64,000 nt of DNA from an uncultured Sutterella sp. (GCA_937906995.1 CALESB010000022.1:6498-70497); one strand, 5' to 3'. Positions 16,903 through 26,262 are shown, counted from the first letter of the stretch. Numbers and translations are program-made. Notes: generated from the sequence alone by a model not told the origin.

Positions 16903-17910
16903 ATGATGGATGTAATGGATATGGTCCCTCAAATTCCTGTGACAATTTTGACGGGATTCTTAGGGGCGGGTAAAACGACCCTATTAAATCGTATTCTCAA
17001 AGAAGACCACGGCCATCAAATAGCAGTGATTGAAAATGAGTTTGGTGAGGAAGATGTCGATAGTTCCTTGTTAGTGCAAACTGATAAAGAGCAGATCGTT
17101 CAGATGAGCAATGGTTGCATTTGTTGCACAATTCGTGGTGATCTGTCACGAGTATTAACAGACTTACGCCATCGTCGTGAAAAGGGGGAAGTGAGTTTCA
17201 ATAGAGTCATTATTGAAACAACAGGCGTAGCTAACCCTGGTCCAGTGGCTCAAACTTTCTTTATGGATGATGCAGTTGCGGCATTTTTCCGTTTAGATGG
17301 TGTCATTACACTAGTTGATGCTAAGCACGGACAATTGGCTCTGGATAATGAAAAAGAAGCTCAGGCTCAAGTAGGATTCGCAGATCGAATTTTTTTAACA
17401 AAGACCGATTTGGTTAACGAAGAACAAGTGGCCGAAATTAGTGCTCGTTTACGTCGAATGAATCCAAGAGCACCAATTGAAAAGGTGAATATGGGCGAAG
17501 TAGATATCAGTAAGGTCCTGGATATTGAAGGGTTTAATCTTAATGATGTGCTCGATATTGATCCTCAGTTTTTAAGTGATATTAGCCACCACCATCATCA
17601 TGGTGATGAAATCGGCTCTTTTGTGTTTACAAGTTATACCCCATTTGATCCTTATCGATTAGAGCGTTTTTGGGGAACAATTACGCAAGTGTATGGTCCT
17701 GACTTATTACGATATAAGGGCGTTATTTATATTGACGGTCTAGATCGCAAAATGATCACGCAAGGAGTACACATGTTGGTCGCTGCTGATTTAGGTCCTC
17801 AATGGGCACCCGATGAACGTCCTATGAGTAAGATCGTCTTTATTGGCCGTAACTTGCCAGAAAGCGCAATTATTACAGGACTTGAGACGTGTTTGATAGA
17901 TGCCCCCTAG
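16903..17910 (+). CDS. G3E family GTPase (CobW/ZNG-like metallochaperone)
   Basis: 335 residues. G3E GTPases load or chaperone metals, typically zinc. Walker A GFLGAGKTTLLNR is near residue 18, the metal-binding CxCC is in SNGCICCTIRGDLSRVL, TKTD serves as the guanine motif, and a histidine run HHHHHGDE lies near residue 227. The CobW C-terminal domain follows (FVFTSYTPFDPYRLERFW). The pairing with dksA downstream is conserved in betaproteobacteria; in some bacteria such GTPases back up zinc-dependent functions under zinc limitation. No Zur box could be recognised by eye. Confidence 0.88.
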   Translation: MMDVMDMVPQIPVTILTGFLGAGKTTLLNRILKEDHGHQIAVIENEFGEEDVDSSLLVQTDKEQIVQMSNGCICCTIRGDLSRVLTDLRHRREKGEVSFNRVIIETTGVANPGPVAQTFFMDDAVAAFFRLDGVITLVDAKHGQLALDNEKEAQAQVGFADRIFLTKTDLVNEEQVAEISARLRRMNPRAPIEKVNMGEVDISKVLDIEGFNLNDVLDIDPQFLSDISHHHHHGDEIGSFVFTSYTPFDPYRLERFWGTITQVYGPDLLRYKGVIYIDGLDRKMITQGVHMLVAADLGPQWAPDERPMSKIVFIGRNLPESAIITGLETCLIDAP

Positions 17911-17999
17911 TTATTTGATTTTTTGGGAAAACCCTCACTTTTAGGTAAGTTTTCTCACTTGATGTAAAAAAAATACATTTATGGATGCGAGAAAGGGAT

Positions 18000-18030
18000 T
18001 TTTCCTGTATAAATAGGGCCTTAAAATTTT
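18000..18030 (+). promoter_or_regulatory. Candidate dksA promoter (-10 with GC-rich discriminator)
   Basis: TGTATAAATAGGG places a -10 like TATAAA at 18008-18013, followed by a G-rich discriminator, about 100 bases before dksA. No good -35 is visible at the right distance. A TAACGGT...ACCGTTA hairpin (18078-18096) lies in the presumed leader. Confidence 0.3.
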
Positions 18031-18111
18031 GCACACGTCAGATGTGCATGTGCGTCCTTATTTAGGGATATATTTTTTAACGGTTTTTGACCGTTAGTTG
18101 GAACTAGATTT

Positions 18112-18534
18112 ATGGCTACTAAAAAGAAGTTGTTGACTGAGCAAGAATTGCTCGCAATGCCGGAAAAAGACTATATGAATGATCGTCAGTTGGCTTTTTT
18201 CCGCAACCGACTCCAAGAAATGGAAATGGAATTGCGCAGCAACGCAGGCCAAACGACTGAGCATTTGCGTGAAACGACGGTTGCTCCGGATCCGGCTGAC
18301 CGCGCAACAATCGAAGAAGAACACGCTTTGGAATTGCGTACGCGTGACCGTGAACGCAAGTTGTTAAAGAAGGTTCAATCTGCCATTCAACGCATTGATA
18401 GCGGCGACTACGGTTGGTGTGAAGAAACTGGTGATCCGATTGGGGTGGCCCGTTTGTTAGCTCGCCCGACTGCTACGCTATCATTGGAAGCCCAAATGCG
18501 TCGTGAGATTCGCCAAAAAATGTATGGTGATTAA
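18112..18534 (+). CDS. dksA: RNA polymerase-binding transcription factor DksA
   Basis: 140 residues. DksA enters the RNA polymerase secondary channel and works with ppGpp on rRNA, ribosomal-protein and amino-acid promoters. The coiled coil runs from about residue 22 to 100, with the tip acidic pair in APDPADRAT (D60 and D63). The globular domain has only one of the four zinc-finger cysteines: GWCEETGDPIGVARLLARPT then LSLEAQ, with C103 present and T106, S124 and A127 at the other positions. This is the low-cysteine type, which keeps the fold without bound zinc. It is flanked by its own promoter region and a strong terminator. Confidence 0.95.
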   Translation: MATKKKLLTEQELLAMPEKDYMNDRQLAFFRNRLQEMEMELRSNAGQTTEHLRETTVAPDPADRATIEEEHALELRTRDRERKLLKKVQSAIQRIDSGDYGWCEETGDPIGVARLLARPTATLSLEAQMRREIRQKMYGD

Positions 18535-18559
18535 GCTATTACATTGATTGGACGTGAAG

Positions 18560-18597
18560 AAGGGATATCCCCATATTTGGGAGATATCCCTTTTTTA
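18560..18597 (+). terminator. Intrinsic terminator after dksA
   Basis: GGGATATC (18562-18569) pairs with GATATCCC (18583-18590), with an inner CCC/GGG extension, and is followed by six T and TATTC. It is about 27 bases past the dksA stop. Confidence 0.9.
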
Positions 18598-18608
18598 TTC
18601 ACTATTCT

Positions 18609-20423
18609 CTAATCTATTTGGATAAAGCTATGGGCGTACACAGCTTTGTTTTGTTTGAAAGCTTGTTCCCAAAAAGTTTTTTCCTGTTCAATCCCATCGG
18701 GAAGGTAGATTTTACTAAGCCAGGATAATGGGGACGACCAATGTTTCATAGAAGAGCGTAGAGCAGAGCTTAAAGAAAGGCTATCTTCTTCGTAAAACAC
18801 AACTGGGGCATTATGAGGTAATTTCGCAAGGTCTTTTGCTAACGAAACAGCATCCTCAAAATATCCAAGCTTATCAATGAGCTTATATTGATACGCTTGA
18901 TTGCCAGTCCAAACACGTCCTTGTGCAATAGCGTGTACTTGCTTTTTAGATAAATGACGAGACTGAGCGACAAGCTTCGTAAAGTCATCATAGGTGCGAG
19001 CAACATTTTGCGTAAGGATGTCCTCTAGGCGAGGATCAAGAGATTTAATGGTTTTATCTGCTCCAGCTAACCATGTAGTGGATACACTGCCTTGCCCAAT
19101 ATGAGCTAAAGATAAAGTATTTTCAAAGGTTGGTAACAGACCAAAGACACCAATCGAACCGGTAATAGTCATGGGGGAGGCAACAATTTTTGATCCACCT
19201 GCGCTAATCCAGTAACCACCAGAAGCAGCAACATCTGCCATGCTAACGACAATGGGTTTCCCGGCCTTTTTTAATAACTCCAGTTCATGGCGAATAATTT
19301 CACTTGCTACTGCAGAACCACCAGGGGAGTTAATGCGCAAAACCACAGCCTTTACATTAGGATCATGTCGCACTATGGAAATTTGTTCAGCAAGTGTATC
19401 CGAGCCAATAATGCCAGGTTCAGACTCACCATCAAGAATTTGGCCTTCTGCAAGAATAACAGCAATACTCTCAGGTTGAGGAGCAGAATTAACTCCGTTC
19501 GCATAGTCTAAGTAAGAAATCCAAGAGCTTTCTGCTTTTTGGCCTTTGCCTAATTTAATTTTGATGAATTCTTCCATTTCATCAGCTGTTTTTGTGCCGT
19601 CAATTAAATTACCTTGAATAGCAGTTTGTGCCATATCTCCACGGTTTTGGCGAACACGTTCAGGCAAAGTATTAATGTAGTTTTCAAGGCTTCCAGGCAT
19701 GAGACCTCGAGAACTTTCGATGTCGTTAGCCAGTAATTTCCAGGCGCTATTAAGCCAGGTGCTTTCTGCTTGAATCCAAGCTTCAGATGGCGCGTTAGCA
19801 GTAAAGGCTTCAGGATAACTTTTGTAGTCACCAGCCTTAAAAACATGAACATTAACACCAAGTTTTTTTAGGAAATCTCCAAAATAGAGACGATTGGAAC
19901 TTAGTCCTTTTACTGCGACTTCACCCATAGGATGCATGTAGATTTCATGGGCATGAGCAGCAATTGCGTATTGAGTTTGGGAGTAATGCGAACCCCATGC
20001 ATATACGGGTTTTCCGCTTTGTTTAAATTGCTCTACGGCATGTCCAATTTCTGAGATACTTGCAAGGCCAGCCTTATCCAGTTTATCAAGCTTCAACAGA
20101 ACCCCTTGGATCATTGGATCATTTTGTGCGGACTTTAATGCACTTAAAATGTCATGCAGAGACGTATCGAGAGGTTCTTCCTCAGACAATAAACTCATAA
20201 CCAGAGATGGTGTTTGGGTTTGCTCTAAAATTTCGCCTTTGAGATCTAGAACTAAAACTGTATTTGGAGTAATTGTCGAAGAATTCTTAAAAATAGCAAT
20301 AACGCCAATAAGTAGGCAAGCAAGCAGGCTGAGTTGTAGTAATCTCCAGCCAAGTTTGACCACCCACAAACAGCCTTTATCAATGGCTTGAAAGAATTTT
20401 TTTATCCAGTGCAAAATAAACAA
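18609..20423 (-). CDS. sppA: Signal peptide peptidase SppA, 67K type
   Basis: 604 residues starting at a TTG (20423) with AGAGG five bases upstream; no ATG lies before the transmembrane segment, so the TTG is needed. SppA is a tandem-domain inner-membrane protease that degrades cleaved signal peptides in the periplasm. One transmembrane helix is at about residues 26-46. The catalytic lysine lies in VFKAGDYKSYPEAFTANAPS, and the nucleophilic serine in VSMADVAASGGYWISAGG, in the second repeat. The length matches the 67K double-domain type, not the short 36K type. The HAD gene ends 17 bases upstream of this start. Confidence 0.92.
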   Translation of the reverse strand: MFILHWIKKFFQAIDKGCLWVVKLGWRLLQLSLLACLLIGVIAIFKNSSTITPNTVLVLDLKGEILEQTQTPSLVMSLLSEEEPLDTSLHDILSALKSAQNDPMIQGVLLKLDKLDKAGLASISEIGHAVEQFKQSGKPVYAWGSHYSQTQYAIAAHAHEIYMHPMGEVAVKGLSSNRLYFGDFLKKLGVNVHVFKAGDYKSYPEAFTANAPSEAWIQAESTWLNSAWKLLANDIESSRGLMPGSLENYINTLPERVRQNRGDMAQTAIQGNLIDGTKTADEMEEFIKIKLGKGQKAESSWISYLDYANGVNSAPQPESIAVILAEGQILDGESEPGIIGSDTLAEQISIVRHDPNVKAVVLRINSPGGSAVASEIIRHELELLKKAGKPIVVSMADVAASGGYWISAGGSKIVASPMTITGSIGVFGLLPTFENTLSLAHIGQGSVSTTWLAGADKTIKSLDPRLEDILTQNVARTYDDFTKLVAQSRHLSKKQVHAIAQGRVWTGNQAYQYKLIDKLGYFEDAVSLAKDLAKLPHNAPVVFYEEDSLSLSSALRSSMKHWSSPLSWLSKIYLPDGIEQEKTFWEQAFKQNKAVYAHSFIQID

Positions 20424-20440
20424 AATAACCTCTGATTGTC

Positions 20441-21199
20441 TTAGTTGAATGGATCAAGAAATACAGGACGTTTATGCTTACGTTCTATTGTTTTTGGTGT
20501 GTATAAAATTCGAGGAATATCTCGAATGTGACTAATTTGGGCGTCAACATAACTGATTTTACGAGCGATATTTAAACCATGGTGGTGCCATCCTTTGCAT
20601 AACACGGTTTGAATACCGACAGATTTTGCTGTACGGAGATTGTTGAGTCCATCATCAATCAAGCACACTTCTTGTGGCTTGACGTTATAAGTCGTTAAGA
20701 TTTTCCTAAACATTTGTACAGACGGCTTCGGGCGCCATTGTCCAAAAACCTTCATATCTTCTGCTCTGTATTGGGCATCAAAAAAGTGAGAAAGGTTCAG
20801 TTGTTTAAGAATTTTGTCTGCGAAGCAATCAGGCGCATTGGTAAAAAGAATTTTCTTGCCTGGGAGTCGTGACAAGGCTTTTCTTAAATCTCCTGTTGTA
20901 TTGACATTGCTTGTGTCAATGAATTTATGTGTAGTGGTTAAGAAAGTGTGTGGATCAATGCCATGGTGCTTCCAAAGACCGTAATAGGTCACTCCGTAGT
21001 TCTTCCAATATTTCATTCGAAGTGCATTGGCAGAATCATAGTCATACTTTAGAGTACTTTGAATATATTGCGTCATTGCAGAATCAATTTGTCTAAACAT
21101 ATTGGCAGACGCAGAATAAAGTGTGTCATCCATATCAATTAACCAGACTTTTGGTTGTTGAATATGGCCACAAATAATGGAAGGTTTGAAATGACTCAT
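20441..21199 (-). CDS. HAD-superfamily phosphatase, pyrimidine 5'-nucleotidase-like
   Basis: 252 residues. The HAD nucleophile motif is WLIDMDDTLYSAS (first Asp pair near residues 22-24). Motif II is LFTNAPDCFADKIL, and motifs III and IV are in KPSVQMFRKIL and VCLIDDGLNNLRTAKSVG. The helical cap (MFRQIDSAMTQYIQ...) matches the SDT1/YjjG-like pyrimidine nucleotidase group, whose members dephosphorylate UMP/CMP or similar compounds. The exact substrate is not readable. It starts right after the terminator of the FtsK-like gene and leads directly into sppA. Confidence 0.8.
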   Translation of the reverse strand: MSHFKPSIICGHIQQPKVWLIDMDDTLYSASANMFRQIDSAMTQYIQSTLKYDYDSANALRMKYWKNYGVTYYGLWKHHGIDPHTFLTTTHKFIDTSNVNTTGDLRKALSRLPGKKILFTNAPDCFADKILKQLNLSHFFDAQYRAEDMKVFGQWRPKPSVQMFRKILTTYNVKPQEVCLIDDGLNNLRTAKSVGIQTVLCKGWHHHGLNIARKISYVDAQISHIRDIPRILYTPKTIERKHKRPVFLDPFN

Positions 21200-21204
21200 A
21201 CATT

Positions 21205-21230
21205 AAAAAGGGAGCCAAAGGCTCCCGAAA
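21205..21230 (-). terminator. Intrinsic terminator after the FtsK-like gene
   Basis: GGGAGCC and GGCTCCC (21210-21216 and 21220-21226) form a GC-rich stem with a three-base loop, followed by TTTTT on the minus strand just before the HAD start codon. Confidence 0.85.
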
Positions 21231-21242
21231 AACTAAAAATGC

Positions 21243-22166
21243 TTATCGATTTTCTGCTACTCGAATTGCTGTAACTGTTCTTTCAGCATCTTCGTCAGAA
21301 AGCCAAGGTACCCAGAAGTGTACAGGTTTTTCTTCATTACCTAAAACTGCAATAGCATGTCCTAGCTCACTTAAACTTTCTGCACCTTTGATACCTAAGG
21401 TATATTCACTCATTTGAGCATTTGGTAATTTTAAAGCGATACGGTTGCCGAAATAGTCTCGAATTTCTTTTGGTAAAACTCTCTCATCAGGCCACTGTGT
21501 CGCAAGGATTAAATGGTAACCGGTACTCCAACCTTTGTTAGATATAGCTTCTAGGGCATTCAAGAGTTTAGCTCTGAAATCGTCATCAATTAACCACACG
21601 GCAACTTCGTCAATAATCACAAAAGTTCGCATAATACGTTTTTTGAGGCCAAGGACTTTATTGCACTCTTCTAGAGTTTTAACTCCTAGTGTTTCAAATA
21701 GCTTTTCGTGGGCTTCAATTGATTTAACGATGCTTTCTAAGTAGGCCTTAGCGGTTTCAATATTACTTTCAACCCGCATTCTGTGTAGACCTTTTAAACA
21801 CTCATAGGACCATCCGCCATTGGGCTCATAAACTTTGATTGCCGCCAAATCCGGCGTGTTGGTGATTGCAATATCAAGAATTAAGTTCTTAATAAGTGAG
21901 GTTTTCCCAGAGCCAGTCATGCCAGTAATTAATGTGTAGGGGGCGTGATTGGCAAAGCCTTCAAATGCAGACTCAAAGTTTAAGTACACGAGGTCGTCTT
22001 TTTCAGCTGTACGGCCAAGAACAAAAGAGTAGTTACCATTAGAGATGTTACGGTTAATTTTTCTCTCGTTCCAGATGCTCCACATACTGTCATTGCCTTC
22101 TTTAGCATGTTTCTCTACGAGAGCTTCTATGGCGGCTTGGTAACGGAAGTTTGTTTTGTCTAGCAT
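21243..22166 (-). CDS. Orphan FtsK/SpoIIIE-type ATPase domain protein
   Basis: 307 residues. It contains essentially only the RecA-like motor: a short N-terminal region, then NFESAFEGFANHAPYTLITG leading into Walker A GMTGSGKT (82-89), Walker B TFVIIDEV (181-188), and HLILATQWPDERVLPKEIRD with FGNRIALKLP, which aligns with the FtsK sensor/arginine-finger block. TLGIKGAESLSELG resembles the late FtsK 'GAE.L' motif. There are no transmembrane helices and no winged-helix gamma domain, so this is not the cell-division FtsK. It has a strong GGGGG ribosome-binding site and its own terminator. No relaxase, integrase or replication gene is near. Its role is unknown; a remnant of a mobile element or a stand-alone DNA pump are both possible. 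Confidence 0.75.
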   Translation of the reverse strand: MLDKTNFRYQAAIEALVEKHAKEGNDSMWSIWNERKINRNISNGNYSFVLGRTAEKDDLVYLNFESAFEGFANHAPYTLITGMTGSGKTSLIKNLILDIAITNTPDLAAIKVYEPNGGWSYECLKGLHRMRVESNIETAKAYLESIVKSIEAHEKLFETLGVKTLEECNKVLGLKKRIMRTFVIIDEVAVWLIDDDFRAKLLNALEAISNKGWSTGYHLILATQWPDERVLPKEIRDYFGNRIALKLPNAQMSEYTLGIKGAESLSELGHAIAVLGNEEKPVHFWVPWLSDEDAERTVTAIRVAENR

Positions 22167-22286
22167 AACGACCCCCTTTAAAGGTACTTTATCTCTATAT
22201 TAGTCGTTTTTTTATGTTTAGACGGAAAAAGTCTTTGATTGCAAACAATCACCAGTCATAAGTGAAGTAGTCTTAAAAAGTTCAAA

Positions 22287-23414
22287 TTAGTTTGATCTAA
22301 CCAACTTAACAAGAGTGATCTCACTCGTTATGCCGAGACGAATTGGGAAACCATACCACAGTCCAGTTCCACGGTTGACATAAAGCGTCATGCCATCGAC
22401 ATCATATCGGTCTTTTACAAAGCCAGCGTTGAGGGCCTGAGCAATCCAGTGCATGCCTAAAATTTGCCCTCCATGCGTGTGCCCAGAAAGTTGTAAGTTA
22501 ATTCCCTCTTTAGCAAATTCGTGACTTAATTTGACCTGATGGGCGAGCAAAATTTTTGGGGTATCCGGTGTGATGCCTTGAAGTGCTTTTTTGATATCTG
22601 GCATATCACGCTTGTAGCGTTTAGCCATAGGGTCAGTCAAACCAATAATGGCTAATTTCTGTCCATTAATTGAGATAATACGGTGTTCATTATGCAGTAT
22701 TGTCAAACCAAGCTTAGGTAAGGACTTCATCCACCCATCGTAATCCACATAGTGTTCGTGATTACCTTCAACAGCAAGAACACCATATGGGGCACGTAAG
22801 CGTGATAAAGGTTTAACATCATCGAAACGAGATTGAACACGTCCGTCTACGATATCACCTGTAATGACAATTAAGTCAGCATGAAGTGTATTAGTGACGT
22901 CTACAACTTTATTGAGACGTTCTTTGTTCAATAATGCACTGGCGTGAACATCTGATAGCTGTGCGATTGTGAACCCCTCAAATGCTGTTGGTAAATTCTT
23001 AATAGGTACTGTAATTTCAATAACTGGAGGGACTTTAATGGCTTGATATGTTCCAAAAGTAGAGAGTATTGCTGCAATCGCGGTGAGCATTACTCCAGTT
23101 GTTGTGTGCTTGACGATAGGACGATGAAAGAACCACTTCGTAAACAAAAAATAGCAATCCTTAATGAGAGCCATTAGGATCATTAGCAGTTGCGTTGCAA
23201 ATAGCCAGCAAAGCAATAGTACTCCCAAATAAGGAACACTTTGATCATGATTGCCAAAAAAAGAGCGAGCAAGTCCCGGATACTGGCTTGCAATAAGCAT
23301 GAGTGAGCACATTAAAATTTTAACGACCCAGTGCAAGCGCGTTTTTCCAAATAAACTGTTAAATGCATAAATTGCAAAGAATATTGGAATAATGTGAATC
23401 AGGACTTGCTGCAT
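22287..23414 (-). CDS. Membrane-anchored metallophosphoesterase
   Basis: 375 residues. Four hydrophobic segments fill roughly the first 135 residues. The calcineurin-like catalytic domain follows: IAQLSDVHASALL (motif I), LIVITGDIVDGRV (II), GVLAVEGNHEHYV (III, GNHE) and LQLSGHTHGGQILG (V, GHTH). This is the YkuE/YaeI-like architecture, often acting on lipid-linked or nucleotide phosphates such as UDP-diacylglucosamine. The substrate is not decidable here. It follows the S41 protease gene with five bases between, suggesting one transcript with ctpA and envC. Confidence 0.85.
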   Translation of the reverse strand: MQQVLIHIIPIFFAIYAFNSLFGKTRLHWVVKILMCSLMLIASQYPGLARSFFGNHDQSVPYLGVLLLCWLFATQLLMILMALIKDCYFLFTKWFFHRPIVKHTTTGVMLTAIAAILSTFGTYQAIKVPPVIEITVPIKNLPTAFEGFTIAQLSDVHASALLNKERLNKVVDVTNTLHADLIVITGDIVDGRVQSRFDDVKPLSRLRAPYGVLAVEGNHEHYVDYDGWMKSLPKLGLTILHNEHRIISINGQKLAIIGLTDPMAKRYKRDMPDIKKALQGITPDTPKILLAHQVKLSHEFAKEGINLQLSGHTHGGQILGMHWIAQALNAGFVKDRYDVDGMTLYVNRGTGLWYGFPIRLGITSEITLVKLVRSN

Positions 23415-23419
23415 AATTT

Positions 23420-24880
23420 TTACTTCTTTTGCTTACTATTTTCAGCTTCAATTTTTTCAAAGCCTGTTAAATATTTTTCTCCCTTAAGGAATTTAACTGC
23501 CTGTTGAAGCTGAAAGTCATCGTTATCGCCAAAGAAATAACGTTTCTTTGGTTGCTCTTTCATTTCACGAGCTCTTTCAAGCTTAGCTTCTTCTAACCGA
23601 CGCTTTTCATCAGCCTTTTTCTCCTCTTCACTCTTGAGGTGATGAGCAAGATCGGCTTCTCGAATGTTAAAACTTGCATAATTGCCATTTTCTGTATCAG
23701 CTAGTTCTATATCCGGAGTAATGCCAGTGGCTTGAATAGAACGACCATTTGGTGTGTAGTAACGCGATGTAGTTAATTTAATACCAGTGGTAGCTTCTCC
23801 ACCATTGAGGGGACGCAAAGGTAATACCGTTTGAACACTACCTTTACCAAAGGATCGTTGCCCCATGATTGTTGCTCGTTTATGGTCTTGCAATGCACCC
23901 GAAACAATTTCACTGGCGCTTGCACTGGCAGCATTAATCAATACAACAACAGGTACTGTTTTAACAATTTGAGGCAAGGTAGAAATTAGATCTTTCTTTT
24001 TATCTTGCCCATAGTTAAGGTAATCCGCCTGAACTGTCTTAAAACTGCGACTGGCATCAGGAGTACGTCCCTTTGTACTAACCACAACTTTGTCTTTATC
24101 AATAAATGCAGCAACAACACCAACAGCAGCATTTAATAAGCCACCAGGATCGTTACGTAAATCAAGTACCACTCCCTTTAATGGGGTTTTATTATTGAAG
24201 TCAATAAGGTATTTGGCCAAATCATTGGCAGTATGTTCTTGGAATTGTGAAATACGGATGTAAGCAATGCCATCAGGCAAGCTTTTCATTTTCACGGATT
24301 GTACTTTAATTAGGTCTCGCGTTAATGTAATTTCTAGTGGCTTATCAACACCTTTGCGAGCAATTGTCAATTTGATTTTCGATTTTGGTTTGCCTCGCAT
24401 ACGCTTAACGTTTTCGTTAAGCGAGAGCTCGCGAGTTGCTTGATCATCAATTTTGACAATGATGTCGCCAGCAAGAATGCCAGCTCTAGCGGCAGGAGTG
24501 TCATCAATAGGAGCGATAATAAGAACGCCGGTAGCATCCATAGTAACTTCGAGACCGAGACCGCCAAACTCTCCTTCAGTTCCCTCTTTAAGATCGGCAA
24601 ATGCTTCTTTATCAAGGTAGGCAGAGTGTGGATCAAGCCCAGCTAACATACCTGCCAGTGCATTTTCTAAAAGCAAGTGATCGTCCGTTTGTTTTTCGTC
24701 AACATAAAAGGCCTGAATGGCACTATAAACATCAGTAAATTGACGAATATCTTGTAAAGGTAATGCTGTCTTTGCCGATGTTTCTGCATGAGAAGCTATC
24801 AGTGGTTGACATAAACTCAAGGCACATCCAAAAGACAATAGTGCCTTTTTAATAAAGGGAGTTCGTTTCATTAAGAACAT
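23420..24880 (-). CDS. ctpA: Carboxy-terminal processing protease, S41 family
   Basis: 486 residues with a signal peptide (LLSFGCALSLCQPLIASHA). Periplasmic CTPs trim or degrade proteins from the C-terminus, often controlling murein hydrolases. The PDZ domain is about residues 85-175 (FGGLGLEVTMDATGVLIIAP, PAARAGILAGDIIVKID). The protease core has the Ser in INAASASASEIVSGAL and the general-base Lys in GQRSFGKGSVQTVLPL. Its position directly downstream of the EnvC-like gene, five bases apart, is conserved in many betaproteobacteria and fits a shared role in cell-wall remodelling. The C-terminal ~80 residues are charged and probably helical. Confidence 0.92.
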   Translation of the reverse strand: MFLMKRTPFIKKALLSFGCALSLCQPLIASHAETSAKTALPLQDIRQFTDVYSAIQAFYVDEKQTDDHLLLENALAGMLAGLDPHSAYLDKEAFADLKEGTEGEFGGLGLEVTMDATGVLIIAPIDDTPAARAGILAGDIIVKIDDQATRELSLNENVKRMRGKPKSKIKLTIARKGVDKPLEITLTRDLIKVQSVKMKSLPDGIAYIRISQFQEHTANDLAKYLIDFNNKTPLKGVVLDLRNDPGGLLNAAVGVVAAFIDKDKVVVSTKGRTPDASRSFKTVQADYLNYGQDKKKDLISTLPQIVKTVPVVVLINAASASASEIVSGALQDHKRATIMGQRSFGKGSVQTVLPLRPLNGGEATTGIKLTTSRYYTPNGRSIQATGITPDIELADTENGNYASFNIREADLAHHLKSEEEKKADEKRRLEEAKLERAREMKEQPKKRYFFGDNDDFQLQQAVKFLKGEKYLTGFEKIEAENSKQKK

Positions 24881-24885
24881 ATCAG

Positions 24886-26262
24886 TTATTCCTTACCAAT
24901 CCAGGGTAGGGGATTAAATGGTTGACCATTTCGTCGAAGTTCAAAGTAAAGTCCAGGTTTGTCTTCACCACCAGTATTGCCAACCGAGGCAATAGTTTCT
25001 CCTCGAGAAACCCGATCACCCACGCTCTTGTAAAGTGACTCGTTATTGGCATAGATGGAAAGATAGCCGTCACCATGGTCCACAATGATGAGGTTGCCAA
25101 AGCCTCGTAGCCAATCTGAAAAGACAACTTGTCCATTGGCACAGGCTAAAACATCGCTGCCTGCACGGGCCGCAATCATGAGTCCCTTCCATGTAGTGCT
25201 TTTACCTGAGACATTAGCTCGTGCTTGCCCATAACGACCAATAATTTTGCCAAGTGCGGGCATCATTAGTTTGCCTCTTTGGCTTGCAAAAATCCCACTT
25301 GGTTTTTTGCCACCAACACTGACTTTTCCACTGGCCACTTTTCTATTTGCTTCTCTAGCTCTTCGCTCTGCTTCGGCTTTTTGCTGGGCAAGTACTTTAT
25401 CGATATTTGCAACTAGTTGCCCAAGGCGACGTTGATCTCGTTCTAACTTGTCAATAGAGGCACGCTGTTCTGAAATTTGTTTTTTGAGCTTTTCTAGTGC
25501 TGTTTTGCGAGCTGTTTGCTCTTTCATTAACTGTTGACGGCCCTTTTGTTCGCTTTGTTCGATGGATGCTAACTCTTTGCGTTTACTGATGGTTTCCTCA
25601 GAGACTGAGTGAATTGATGCTTGTTTATCAGATAACTGAGTTACAGCCTTTTCTTGAGCGCGGGCAAAGTACTGTAAGGATGCCGCATCTCTAGCAACTT
25701 GGTGCGGGTTAGTACCAGCGATCAAAGTCTGCCATGATTGGCGACGAGTATTTAAGTATTGCGCGCGAGCAATTGCACGATTTTGTTTTTCTGCACTGGT
25801 TAGTTGTCCAGTAACCGCTAATTCTTGCTCTCGCAACTCTTTTAAACGATTTTCAACGCGAGCTCTTTCATTACCGAGGTCACGTAACCGACGATTGGCT
25901 TTGGAGATAGCTTCTTCACTTGCGGCTAAAGCATCAGCAGCTTCGCTTTGGCTTGCTTCAGCTTTTGAAAGTTCTTTTTTCAAAGAGCCTAATTGATCTT
26001 GGAGAGACTTTTGTTGACTCTGAAGCTCATTTCGGCGTTTAAGACTGACATCGTTTGATTTTTTAGAAACCGTTGTCGTCTTGCGAGTCGTCTGTGCAGG
26101 TTTGGCTTTTGTAGTTTTTTTTGTTTGAGAGGCTTGTGTTTGAGCAGCCACAGCCTCAGAGCCCGGGATGACAAGCATTCCGAGAAATGATAAACCAAGC
26201 AAGGCGCTTGATAAAACGAGCGCCTTGCGAGGAATGTTTAACCAGGAAGATGGTTTGATCAC
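24886..26262 (-). CDS. envC: Murein hydrolase activator, EnvC-like (LytM/M23)
   Basis: 458 residues. After an N-terminal hydrophobic signal there is a basic, Thr/Lys-rich linker, then two long coiled coils (about residues 75-160 and 205-305), then a C-terminal LytM domain. The LytM residues needed for zinc are replaced: WKGLMIAARAG in place of H...D and LYFELRRNGQPFNPLPWIG in place of HxH. This is the same degeneracy as EnvC, which activates amidases instead of cutting peptidoglycan. It overlaps gpmA by four bases and precedes the S41 protease, giving a gpmA-envC-ctpA transcript. Confidence 0.9.
   Translation of the reverse strand: MIKPSSWLNIPRKALVLSSALLGLSFLGMLVIPGSEAVAAQTQASQTKKTTKAKPAQTTRKTTTVSKKSNDVSLKRRNELQSQQKSLQDQLGSLKKELSKAEASQSEAADALAASEEAISKANRRLRDLGNERARVENRLKELREQELAVTGQLTSAEKQNRAIARAQYLNTRRQSWQTLIAGTNPHQVARDAASLQYFARAQEKAVTQLSDKQASIHSVSEETISKRKELASIEQSEQKGRQQLMKEQTARKTALEKLKKQISEQRASIDKLERDQRRLGQLVANIDKVLAQQKAEAERRAREANRKVASGKVSVGGKKPSGIFASQRGKLMMPALGKIIGRYGQARANVSGKSTTWKGLMIAARAGSDVLACANGQVVFSDWLRGFGNLIIVDHGDGYLSIYANNESLYKSVGDRVSRGETIASVGNTGGEDKPGLYFELRRNGQPFNPLPWIGKE

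Noticed and set aside
21243..22166. Cell-division FtsK
   Set aside because: Far too short, no membrane domain and no gamma winged helix; only the motor region is present.
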